Below, in pieces: positions 54,241 to 61,619 of a DNA stretch of 64,000 nucleotides (its first letter is position 1; the number at the start of each line of letters is the position of its first letter). The translations under genes and the position numbers were made by a program. Location: contig CAVZSF010000003.1 of the NCBI GenBank assembly GCA_963777895.1, positions 248,001 to 312,000 of the forward strand. Reading direction: 5' to 3'. Below the pieces are notes generated by a model, which searched no databases, was not told the DNA's origin, and saw only the letters and a list, made by a program, of their open reading frames with translations. This DNA comes from UBA2241 sp963777895. GTDB taxonomy: Bacteria; Actinomycetota; Thermoleophilia; UBA2241.

Positions 54241-56709
54241 GTGTCCGCGAGATCCCGTCCCCCGGCGGTCCGCTCTACGGGTAGTTCTGGGCCCTTCAAG
54301 GGCACCTCTCCTGTATGGGGCGCGTGCGACACGCTGCGTGGGACCGCCGCGGGGCGAGGGCCGGCTGCACGCGCGTTCGCTTGGCTGGTCGCCGGTCCCC
54401 TTGCCTTCATCGTCATGGCACTGTGGGTCGCGGTCGCGGTGGCCGCGGTGCGCTACCTGCCGCCTCTGGGCCAGAGCGCAAGCACCGTCGGGGACATCAC
54501 CCCTGCCCATCTGCCCGCGCTGCGCGTCGAGCAGCGTTCCGCGGCAGTGTTCGGCAGCACCGTCCTCAGTCGGGTCGCCGTCGTGCAGCGCGACCCGGGC
54601 GGCCTGAGCCAGGACGTGCGGGACGCGTCGGCGAAGCAGGCGCTCGGCGTAGCGCAGGGGCAGGCGAAGGGCCGCTATCCGGGGCTCATGGCGGCTCTCC
54701 CGGTCCTGAACGACCAGCGCGTCATGCCCGGGGCCCACGAGGACGGCACGACCATCGTCACCTACCTTTACTTCGACCCGGCGAGCAGTTGGGTCGACCA
54801 GGAGAGGACGGCCCAGCTCTACGCCCGCGACCTGCGTGCCACGCCGGGGGCCGGGGTCGTCGGGGTCACGGGCTCGATCCCGGCGCGGATGGCCCAGGAC
54901 GACCAGATCTTCGCCCACCTGGATCTCGTCGAGATCGCCACGGTCCTGCTCATCGGCCTGATCCTCGCGGTGACGTTCCGGTCGTTGCTGGCGCCCGTGG
55001 TGGCGCTCGCCGCCGGCGTGCTCTCGTACACGGTCGCGCTGCGCCTCGTCGAGTGGGCCGGCCAGCGCTCCGGGTTCGAGGCTCCGGTCGAGCTGCAGCC
55101 TCTGATGGTCGTGTTGCTGCTCGGTATCGTCACCGATTACGCGATCTTCCTGCTGGCCGGCTTCCGCCGGCAGCTCGCCGCCGGCGTACCCCGCGCCCGC
55201 GCGGCACGGCTGGCGGTCGCGGAGAACGCGCCGATCATCGCGACGGCCGGCCTCATGGTCGCGGCGGGCACGGCCGTGCTCGTGGTAGCGGATCTGCGCT
55301 TCTTCCGCGCCTTCGGACCAGGCCTCGCGCTCACCGTCCTGGTCGGGCTGGCCGTCGCGCTCACGCTCGTCCCGGCGTTGCTCGCCGTGCTGGGGAGGGC
55401 GGTCTTCTGGCCGTCGCGCGTGGCGGCCCCCGACTCGCCTGGGCCGGGGCCGGCCGCCGACGCCGCGGAGGGCACGCCCCAGTCGTGGCGGGCTCGCGTG
55501 CTGCACCGCGCGACGAGTCGTCCGGTCGCCTTCGTGGTCGCAGCGCTCGCCATGGCCGCGCTGCTCGCCGCTTCGTACGGCTTGCGCGACGCGTCGCTCG
55601 GCTTTGACCTCGTCAACGGCCTTCCGCGGAGCTCCGAGACCAGGAAGGCGGCCGACGCCGCCACGAGTGGCTTCGCCCAGGGCATCCTGTCGCCCACCGA
55701 GGTCCTGGTGCAGGGGAGCGGCCTTGCCGAGCGCCGGGCCAACCTTGAGCACCTCCAGGAGCTGATCGGGACGCAGCCCGGCGTCGCCGGCGTGGCCGGT
55801 CCCAAGGAGGAGGCGCTGGGGATGGCGGCCGCGACCGCCGCGACCGCCGCGACTGCCGCATCGCAAGGCGCCGCCGCCGGATCCGGCGCTCAGACTGCGC
55901 CGCCCTCGGCCGCCCAGGACCCAGGGCTGGCCATCTCGCCGGACGGAACGGCCGCGCGCTACGTCGTGGTCCTGAGCGGTGACCCGCTCGGCAGCTCGGG
56001 GATCGACCAGTACGAGCAGCTCGCCGGGAGGATGCCGGCGATGCTCCGGCAGAGCGACCTGCAAGACGCGAGGGCGAGCTTTGCCGGCGATACCGCGGTG
56101 ACCTCCCAGACCATCGACGCCACCCTGAACGACCTGGTCCGCATCGCCATCGCCGTCCTGATCGTCGATCTCGTCCTGCTCATCATCTTCCTGCGCGCGC
56201 TGGTCGCCCCCGTCTACCTGCTGGCCGCAAGCGTACTCGCCTTGACCGCGGCGGCAGGCGTGACCGTCTTCGTGTCCCAGCGTGTCTTCGGGGTCGCCGA
56301 CCTGACCTACTACGTGCCCTTCGCCGCCGCCGTGCTGCTCGTCTCGCTCGGCAGCGACTACAACATCTTCCTGATGGGGCAGATCTGGCATCAGGCGCGT
56401 GTGCGGCCCTTGCGCGAGGCGATCGAGACCGGCGTGCCGCGCGCGACACGCCCCATCTCGATCGCCGCGATCACGCTGGCCGCCAGCTTCGGCCTGCTGG
56501 CCCTCGTCCCGCTCACCGCCTTCCGGCAGCTTGCGTTGCTACTCGCCGTCGGCGTCCTTGTGGACTCGTTCGTGGTGCGCTCCTTGCTGGTGCCGGCGCT
56601 GGTCGCCGCCGTCGGGCCGGCCAGCGCCTGGCCGGGAAGGCTGCGCCGGGCGGAGCCTCGCGCAGCCTCCGAGACGCCGGCCGAGGCGGAGGCCCGCCGG
56701 GCCGCGTGA
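54241..56709 (+). CDS. MMPL-family exporter (second copy)
   Basis: An 822-residue MmpL-like transporter from the GTG at 54241. The motifs MVVLLLGIVTDYAIFLLAGF and AVLLVSLGSDYNIFLMGQIW carry the two Asp-Tyr relays. The first extracellular domain is at about 80-290 and the second contains an Ala/Thr-rich stretch (about 540-580). The start is uncertain. If the CTT at 54380-54382 holds an extra T, as in seven other genes here, the ATG at 54315 would be in frame and give a short basic N-terminus (MGRVRHAAWDRRG) typical of the family. The substrate is unknown. The DUF2938 gene follows. Confidence 0.88.
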   Translation: MSARSRPPAVRSTGSSGPFKGTSPVWGACDTLRGTAAGRGPAARAFAWLVAGPLAFIVMALWVAVAVAAVRYLPPLGQSASTVGDITPAHLPALRVEQRSAAVFGSTVLSRVAVVQRDPGGLSQDVRDASAKQALGVAQGQAKGRYPGLMAALPVLNDQRVMPGAHEDGTTIVTYLYFDPASSWVDQERTAQLYARDLRATPGAGVVGVTGSIPARMAQDDQIFAHLDLVEIATVLLIGLILAVTFRSLLAPVVALAAGVLSYTVALRLVEWAGQRSGFEAPVELQPLMVVLLLGIVTDYAIFLLAGFRRQLAAGVPRARAARLAVAENAPIIATAGLMVAAGTAVLVVADLRFFRAFGPGLALTVLVGLAVALTLVPALLAVLGRAVFWPSRVAAPDSPGPGPAADAAEGTPQSWRARVLHRATSRPVAFVVAALAMAALLAASYGLRDASLGFDLVNGLPRSSETRKAADAATSGFAQGILSPTEVLVQGSGLAERRANLEHLQELIGTQPGVAGVAGPKEEALGMAAATAATAATAASQGAAAGSGAQTAPPSAAQDPGLAISPDGTAARYVVVLSGDPLGSSGIDQYEQLAGRMPAMLRQSDLQDARASFAGDTAVTSQTIDATLNDLVRIAIAVLIVDLVLLIIFLRALVAPVYLLAASVLALTAAAGVTVFVSQRVFGVADLTYYVPFAAAVLLVSLGSDYNIFLMGQIWHQARVRPLREAIETGVPRATRPISIAAITLAASFGLLALVPLTAFRQLALLLAVGVLVDSFVVRSLLVPALVAAVGPASAWPGRLRRAEPRAASETPAEAEARRAA

Positions 56710-56869
56710 GGTAGAGCGGCTTCGGGTCGCGCTGGACACTTGGCTTAGGGGGCGTCCGAGAGACCGCGTCCGAGTCCGACGGCGGAGTTGGTACCATGGC
56801 ACAGTCGTCCGGCTGGCGGAACGAGGGCGGATGCGCCTGATCGTGCCCGCCACTTGGGTGGGGAGGGGC

Positions 56870-57394
56870 ATGGACACGCCGTCGTTCCTGAGAGACCCGC
56901 GGGTGAGGGCGGTCGTCGCCGGCACGCTGGCGACCGCCACGATGGACGCCGCACTCGTCGCCGCGGCGCAGGCCGACCCCGGGCGCTTCAGCACCGCAAG
57001 GCTCCAGCCGGGCCCGATCGGACGATGGGCGGCCCGGGTCGCTCGGGGGCGGTGGCGTGGCGCCGACACCTCGGGCGTGCCGGCTACGGGCGTCGAGACC
57101 GTCGGCGGTCTGGCGGTGCACTACGCGACCGGGATCACGCTGACCTGGCTGTATCTGGCGGTCTGCCGGTGGACGGGCCTGCGGCCCCGGCTTCACGGGG
57201 CGGCCATCTACGGCGTGGCCACGTCTGCGTTGCCGCTCTTCGGCATGTTCCCGTCGATGGGCTACGGCTGCTGTGGGGCGCGCTCAGGCGAAGCGGCACG
57301 CCTGCTCCGGGTCATGATCCTCGGGCACGCCGCGTTCGGGGTCGGGATCGGCCTGTGGACGGCCGCCCTCCGCCTCACCACACCCAGGGGATGA
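56870..57394 (+). CDS. DUF2938-like membrane protein
   Basis: About 174 residues from the ATG at 56870, which has GGGAGGGGC directly upstream. An ATG at 56831 is an alternative. It has about four membrane helices with the DUF2938 pattern: VVAGTLATATMDAALV, a WAARVARGRW loop, GGLAVHYATGITLTWLYL, and LGHAAFGVGIGLW. Its function is unknown. It ends inside the convergent methyltransferase gene, overlapping by 20 bases. Confidence 0.72.
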   Translation: MDTPSFLRDPRVRAVVAGTLATATMDAALVAAAQADPGRFSTARLQPGPIGRWAARVARGRWRGADTSGVPATGVETVGGLAVHYATGITLTWLYLAVCRWTGLRPRLHGAAIYGVATSALPLFGMFPSMGYGCCGARSGEAARLLRVMILGHAAFGVGIGLWTAALRLTTPRG

Positions 57395-57986
57395 GAGCCC
57401 GGCGCACCTGCCGGCGGTAGTCCTCGTATCCCGGGTGCTGGTCCGCGAGCCAGGCTTCCTCGCGGCGTCGCTTCGCCTCGAGGAAGGCGGCCCCGAGCAG
57501 CGAGGGCACGGCGGTGAGCGGCGACGACACGAGCGTCCACGCCGCGGCCGTCAGCAGCACGCCGCCGTACATCGGGTGCCGGACCAGGGCGTAGACGCCG
57601 TCCTTGCGCAGATCGCCCTCTGCGACCGGCTTCGGGAAGGGCGTGAGCTGCCGGCCCAGTCCCGCTCCGCCGGCGCCGAGAAGCCAGGCGCCGCCGGCCG
57701 CCAGCGGCAGGGCGGCGCCTTTCCGCCAGCGGCGCCCGCGGGCCGGCCAGCGCGGACCGGCGAGCCCAGTCCAGACCAGGGCGACGATGAGGACCCCCTG
57801 GAGGACGACCCAGCCCTCGCCGCGCCGGCCGAGCTCCGGGAGGCCGGCGCCTCCCGTCGTCTGGCCGGCGCCTTCGGTCGTCTGGCCGGCGCCTCCTGTC
57901 GGCTGGCTGCTGCCTCCCGTCGTCTGGCCGTCGCCCTGTGTCACCTGCACGTCCCTTTCGACGCTTGCGTCATCGCCCATCGCCAC
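57375..57986 (-). CDS. Isoprenylcysteine-carboxylmethyltransferase-like membrane methyltransferase
   Basis: A 203-residue membrane protein of the ICMT/PEMT/NnrU type. The SAM-binding end has ALVRHPMYGGVLL and the closing EEAWLADQHPGYEDYRRQV, which is the family signature. The first 55 residues are a low-complexity region made of a repeated QTTGGAG-like unit and are not part of the fold. The substrate (lipid or thiol) is unknown. The start overlaps the end of the DUF5668 gene by 17 bases, so the two are probably co-transcribed. Confidence 0.83.
   Translation of the reverse strand: MAMGDDASVERDVQVTQGDGQTTGGSSQPTGGAGQTTEGAGQTTGGAGLPELGRRGEGWVVLQGVLIVALVWTGLAGPRWPARGRRWRKGAALPLAAGGAWLLGAGGAGLGRQLTPFPKPVAEGDLRKDGVYALVRHPMYGGVLLTAAAWTLVSSPLTAVPSLLGAAFLEAKRRREEAWLADQHPGYEDYRRQVRRALIPWVW
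57844..57927 (-). repeat. Four tandem 21-base units in the methyltransferase gene
   Basis: Four in-frame copies of a 21-base unit (plus-strand type CCGGCGCCTCCCGTCGTCTGG) run from 57844 to 57927. They encode a seven-residue repeat of the Q-T-T-G/E-G-A-G type in the N-terminus of the methyltransferase. The copies differ at one to five positions. Confidence 0.85.
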
Positions 57987-58344
57987 TGACCTCCCATGCG
58001 CTCGGCCGGGATGGCGCCGCCCCGTTCCGCGCCGCCGAGACCTTGGCCAGCGCCTCGGTCAGCAGAGCCAACCCGACGAACGCCGCGAACGCGGACCACG
58101 TCAGGGTGTCGCTCGTCCACTGAAGGCCGTCCGAGAGCAAGGCGACGCCGAGGGCCGCCCAGACCAGGCCGGCCAACGTGACGCGGCGGTCGGCCAGCAT
58201 GTCGGCCGAAGCCCAGACGACCAGGATAAGAGGCCACCATCGCCCTATGGTCTCACTCCAGGGCGCGAGGCCTGCCGCGTCGAGCATGCCGCACAAGCCG
58301 GCGGCGACGAGGATCCCCCCTGCCCAAATCGCTGTTCTGCTCAT
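57970..58344 (-). CDS. DUF5668/LiaI-LiaF-like small membrane protein
   Basis: About 124 residues from the ATG at 58344, with GGAGGGC upstream. It has four hydrophobic segments. The pattern AIWAGGILVAAGLCGML, then GRWWPLILVVWASADML and LAGLVWAALGVALL, is the repeated LiaI/LiaF transmembrane region. In other bacteria this region accompanies envelope-stress two-component systems, but no such partner is adjacent. It precedes the methyltransferase gene with overlap and follows ArsR on the same strand. Confidence 0.75.
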   Translation of the reverse strand: MSRTAIWAGGILVAAGLCGMLDAAGLAPWSETIGRWWPLILVVWASADMLADRRVTLAGLVWAALGVALLSDGLQWTSDTLTWSAFAAFVGLALLTEALAKVSAARNGAAPSRPSAWEVSGDGR

Positions 58345-58448
58345 TCCACTGCCCTCCGGATGTCCACTTGTCTTGTCAGCTGACGCATGGCGCCATCTGG
58401 CATGAACCTTCCTGGCGCTCTGACGAAGAGCGCGATCTCGCGTGAAGC

Positions 58449-58463
58449 ATGTGTGAAACACAT
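58449..58463. promoter_or_regulatory. Palindrome ATGTGT-GAA-ACACAT between arsR and the DUF5668 gene
   Basis: A perfect inverted repeat with six-base arms and a three-base centre lies 105 bases before the DUF5668 start. It differs from the ArsR operator at 58845-58864. It could be a binding site for another regulator of the DUF5668-methyltransferase pair. No protein is assigned to it. Confidence 0.35.
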
Positions 58464-58485
58464 CTCGCCTGAATTGGAGGAAGCC

Positions 58486-58521
58486 ACGCCGCGCGCGACG
58501 CACGTCGTGCTCGCGCGGCGT
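58486..58521 (-). terminator. Strong GC hairpin at the end of arsR
   Basis: The arms ACGCCGCGCG (58486-58495) and CGCGCGGCGT (58512-58521) pair perfectly, and the inner CGACG-CA-CGTCG extends the stem. The hairpin begins at the arsR stop codon. It lacks a T tract. It probably separates arsR from the downstream DUF5668-methyltransferase pair. Confidence 0.5.
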
Positions 58522-58832
58522 CAGCCGGCCGGCTCTCGCGCGAACCGTCCCAACTGCTCCAGCACTTTGTCGTCGACGCGGCAGTAGAGCCGTTGCCCGC
58601 GCTTCTCGCACGTGATCAGGCCGGCCTCGCGGAGCTCCTTCACGTGATGCGACACGGTCGATAGCGAGAGGCCGAAGCGTTCGGCCATCTGCGAGAGGCT
58701 GGCCGCGGCCTCGTCCTCGGTGCAGCCCTCGCGGCCGCAGTCCCGGACCAGCTCGAAGATGGCCAGCCGCGTGGGGTCGCCCAAGGCCTTGAAGATCCTC
58801 GCGAGGTCCGTCACCGCGATCGCCTCTCCCAT
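58521..58832 (-). CDS. ArsR-family transcriptional regulator
   Basis: A 103-residue winged helix protein. The ArsR pattern is clear: IFKALGDPTRLAIFELV, the helix-turn-helix FGLSLSTVSHHVKELREAG and the wing LITCEKRGQRLYCRVDD. An extra Cys pair in the loop after helix 2 (RDCGREGCTED) could bind a metal or metalloid. It probably represses its own promoter through the palindrome at 58845-58864. Confidence 0.92.
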   Translation of the reverse strand: MGEAIAVTDLARIFKALGDPTRLAIFELVRDCGREGCTEDEAAASLSQMAERFGLSLSTVSHHVKELREAGLITCEKRGQRLYCRVDDKVLEQLGRFAREPAG

Positions 58833-58844
58833 TGGTGGATACTT

Positions 58845-58893
58845 CGATACTTGTCAAAGTATCGCAGTATAACGACGACCGGCGGTCTGTCAA
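58845..58893 (-). promoter_or_regulatory. arsR promoter with overlapping palindromic operator
   Basis: On the minus strand TTGACA (58893-58888) and TATACT (58871-58866) are 16 bases apart, a near-perfect sigma-70 promoter. Just downstream the palindrome CGATACTT-GTCA-AAGTATCG (58845-58864) covers the expected transcription start. This is the expected layout for autorepression by the ArsR protein, whose start codon is at 58832. A third partial half-site (GATACTT) lies at 58838-58844. Confidence 0.8.
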
Positions 58894-59031
58894 ACGTTTC
58901 GGCCGGCCGTCCTCGTGGAGGCAGCGCGATCCTCTGCGGGCGAGCATGAGCCGCGAATCCTGGCCGATGAACTGCCCGACTGCCCTGTCGGAGACGCATG
59001 GCTCGGCCCGGGATGTGGGGAGAGTCCGGTG

Positions 59032-59535
59032 ATGACGATGGCACCTCCGAGGAAGGACGACGACGTGAGACGACTCAACATCGCTTCGCCCGCGTTCCAG
59101 TACGACGCGGAAGATCCCGAGGGCTTCCGCTCCGGGATGATGCGGCTTGGGCCCTTGCTCGGCGCGTCGCAGCTTGGCATGAGCATCTACGAGCTGCGCC
59201 CGGGTGAGGCGATCTGCCCGTACCACTACGAGTACGCCGAGGAGGAATGGCTTCTCGTTCTCGAAGGTCGTCCCACTCTCCGTCATCCCGAGGGCGAGAG
59301 CGTCCTCGAGCCTTGGGACGTGGTCGTGTTCCCCACCGGTCCCGAAGGCGCGCACGGGGTGCGCAACGAGACCGATGAGACGGCGCGTGTGCTCATGGCG
59401 TCGACGGTGCGCCACCCTGCCGCGACCGTCTACCCCGACAGCGACAAGATCGCCGTCTGGACCGGCAACAAGGACGACGATGTCATCGTGCATCGCGCAG
59501 CCGGCGTGGACTACTGGGACGGCGAGACCCCGTGA
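59032..59535 (+). CDS. Cupin-domain protein
   Basis: About 167 residues from the ATG at 59032, with GGGGAGAG upstream; GTG 59065 is a close alternative. One beta-barrel domain shows the cupin metal motifs: YHYEYAEEEWLLVLEGRPTL for motif 1 and the His in PTGPEGAHGVRNET for motif 2. The C-terminus has VYPDSDKIAVWTG. Single-domain cupins of this type may bind a sugar or act as an isomerase or sensor, and the function here is open. It is divergent from arsR with a 200-base gap that holds the arsR promoter. Confidence 0.82.
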   Translation: MTMAPPRKDDDVRRLNIASPAFQYDAEDPEGFRSGMMRLGPLLGASQLGMSIYELRPGEAICPYHYEYAEEEWLLVLEGRPTLRHPEGESVLEPWDVVVFPTGPEGAHGVRNETDETARVLMASTVRHPAATVYPDSDKIAVWTGNKDDDVIVHRAAGVDYWDGETP

Positions 59536-59558
59536 TCGCGCCCGCCCGAGGCCGGTCG

Positions 59559-59579
59559 CCGGCGCACACTCGGCGCCGG
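59559..59579. terminator. Hairpin between convergent cupin and serpin genes
   Basis: The arms CCGGCGC (59559-59565) and GCGCCGG (59573-59579) pair perfectly around seven bases in the 82-base gap between two convergent genes. There is no T tract. Confidence 0.4.
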
Positions 59580-59617
59580 GGGGCCGTTCCGCCGCCCTCG
59601 CCCGTCAGTCTCGAGGG

Positions 59618-60922
59618 CTAGCGCGGGTCGCGCACCAACCCGAGGAAGAGCGGGGCGCCGGTCGCGTTCTCGGTGATGGCGAAAAGGAACGGGTGGTCGG
59701 CGCGCACGTCGAAGCCGAGCATCGGCGCGCTGGTCACTCGCATGATCGCGCCCGACGCCGCGGCTGCCTCGACGCCCTGCTCGTTCATCTCGACGAAGGT
59801 CTTCTGGACGACCTCCGAGATGAAGAGGCGCTGCGGCGCCACGTCCGCGACCCCGTCGAAGTCGGCCTCACTCGGGGAGAAGGCGCGCGGCATGCCCATC
59901 GCCGCCAGCGTGCCCTTGAGGTCCTTTGCCTCGTACTTCGTCGTGAAGCGCGGCAGGGCCAGCGTCCCCGTCAGGGTCTGGGCATCACGCTGCATGGCCT
60001 CGAGGTCAGCCGCATCGAGAGCGGGGAAGCCGTAGGCGGGGTGGCTCGCAGGAAGATCGAGCAGAGTCTCGACGCTGGCCCCCTTCTTGGGCACCAGGAT
60101 CCAGACTGTCACCGGGCCGTCGGTCTTGAGGGCGACTGCGTCGTAGGCGTCCGTTTGAGCCACCTTCGTCTCGAGCTCCGTGGCGTGCATCATCGGAACG
60201 CCGATCTGGGTGCCGTCGGACAACGTGAAGGGCCCGTCCGTGGTCGCTTGCTCGTCGAAGTGCGCCCACTTCACCTTGAGGTGAATGGTGTTGAAGAGTG
60301 CGAGGACGGTCGCGTCGTCGAACATGCTTGGTTGCACGATGTCGGTGATGCGGCCGGCCGTGTTGCGCTCGACCCAGTCGTTGATGGCGGCGGCGGCCTG
60401 GTCGGGGTCCTCGGGCAACTCGCTGGTCTGTGTCGCGAAGTAGTCGCGGTTCGCGTCGAGGAAGGCTTGCCTGAAGGGGAAGCCGGAACGCAGCCACAGC
60501 GAGTCGCGGATCTTGACCTCCTTCTTCTTGCCCGACTGCGCCAGCCAGATGAGGTCGGCCCAGCCCTGATTCACGTCCTCGGGCGAGAGGTCCGCGACGG
60601 CGAGTGCACGCCTCATCTCGCTCGCCGTCTCGCCGGTCGCGCCGTTCAAGAGGGCGGCGAGCACGGCGTGCAGGGACGCCGGAGAGACGACGACGTTGCC
60701 GGCGGGCGAGGCCTCCGCCTGGCGCCGCAGGAGCGCGAGCCCGAAGACGTCGAGGGGACGGGCGAGCGCCTTGGCGGCGGCAGACTGCGGATCGGGGCGC
60801 CCGAGCGCAGGCTGCGCCTGTGCCTCGGGCGCCAGCGGTCCGGACCTGGTCACTGTGAAGGCGACGATCGCCACGAGGACGAGCGCCGCCAAGGCGAGCA
60901 GTGGAACAAGCCGGCGCCGCAT
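59618..60922 (-). CDS. Secreted serpin (serine protease inhibitor)
   Basis: A 434-residue protein with an N-terminal signal or anchor helix (about 6-27). The serpin fold is clear: NVVVSPASLHAVLAALLNG, INDWVERNTAGRITDIV, LFNTIHLKVKWAHFDE, and LPRFTTKYEAKDLKGTLAAM. The hinge of the reactive loop is MNEQGVEAAAASGA. Counting from the hinge Glu, the scissile bond falls near Thr-Ser in MRVTSAPM. The C-terminal signature DHPFLFAITENATGAPLFLG is intact. The small Ala-rich hinge means it can act as an inhibitory serpin. Its target protease cannot be named, although a secreted subtilase is encoded 9 kb away. Confidence 0.95.
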   Translation of the reverse strand: MRRRLVPLLALAALVLVAIVAFTVTRSGPLAPEAQAQPALGRPDPQSAAAKALARPLDVFGLALLRRQAEASPAGNVVVSPASLHAVLAALLNGATGETASEMRRALAVADLSPEDVNQGWADLIWLAQSGKKKEVKIRDSLWLRSGFPFRQAFLDANRDYFATQTSELPEDPDQAAAAINDWVERNTAGRITDIVQPSMFDDATVLALFNTIHLKVKWAHFDEQATTDGPFTLSDGTQIGVPMMHATELETKVAQTDAYDAVALKTDGPVTVWILVPKKGASVETLLDLPASHPAYGFPALDAADLEAMQRDAQTLTGTLALPRFTTKYEAKDLKGTLAAMGMPRAFSPSEADFDGVADVAPQRLFISEVVQKTFVEMNEQGVEAAAASGAIMRVTSAPMLGFDVRADHPFLFAITENATGAPLFLGLVRDPR

Positions 60923-61015
60923 GAGGACCTCCCCTGTCTCTGCCGTCGCGCGTGAGAGGCGCGCGATGTCGTGTGACCGGGAGACGCCGCGGCGGGCGGG
61001 AAGGTTCGGGCGCTC

Positions 61016-61119
61016 GGCCCGGGCGCTCAGCCGCCCGCGTCAGCCCGGGCGCTCAGCCGCCCGCGTCGGCCCGGGCGCTCAGCCGCCCGCGTCGGGCCGG
61101 CCGCTCAGCCGCCCGTGTC
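61016..61119. repeat. Four tandem 26-base repeats
   Basis: Four copies of a 26-base unit of the type GGCCCGGGCGCTCAGCCGCC(CGCGTC) lie head to tail at 61016-61041, 61042-61067, 61068-61093 and 61094-61119. The last copy is the most diverged and contains the stop codon of the ferredoxin gene. Because 26 is not a multiple of three, the TGA of each copy falls in a different minus-strand frame. Confidence 0.9.
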
Positions 61120-61378
61120 GTCCGGCTGCCGCTCCTTCATCTGCGCCCGCCAGCGCTTCAGGTCCTCGAGGCTGGGGAAGGAGATCGCGCCCTGCGGGCA
61201 GAGCGTCGCGCAGTGCGAGCAGCCCGGTACGCAGTTCGATCTTGCCGACGACCCAGACCTTGCCGTCGCGCTCCTCGAACACACCCTTGTGGCAGAAGTC
61301 GGCGCAGGTGCGGCAGCCGTCGCAGAGCTCGGCCTCGATGGTCGGGCCCCAGTCGAACCGGTCGGCCAGTCTCTCCAT
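61105..61378 (-). CDS. Two-cluster 4Fe-4S ferredoxin, one +1 frame break
   Basis: About 90 residues. The first cluster motif is ELCDGCRTCADFCHKGVF in the frame from ATG 61378. The frame breaks near the CTT at 61241-61243. The +1 frame supplies the second motif NCVPGCSHCATLCPQGAI and runs to 61105. Both CxxCxxCxxxC-type sets are needed for a 2[4Fe-4S] ferredoxin, so the two halves are one gene. It should carry electrons in the cytoplasm. Its last codons lie in the 26-base repeat array. Confidence 0.82.
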
Positions 61379-61619
61379 GCTCGCAAGGGTACCGCGCGAC
61401 GGGCGCGGCTTCGACCGACGCAGGAACGCGAGGGCGGCGAGGGAGTCGGCGGCAGGCAAGGCGGCAACGCTGGGGCAGCGCGTGCAGTTGTGAGGTCGAA
61501 GGCCTCGCCATCGCCACGGTGTTTCGGCCCCGGGCCGACGCGGTAGCAGGACAGGAATAGTCCGGATTGGCGGCTGCTGAAGGACGGGCTCGTCTGCGTA
61601 GCCGCTGCATGTCGACCCC

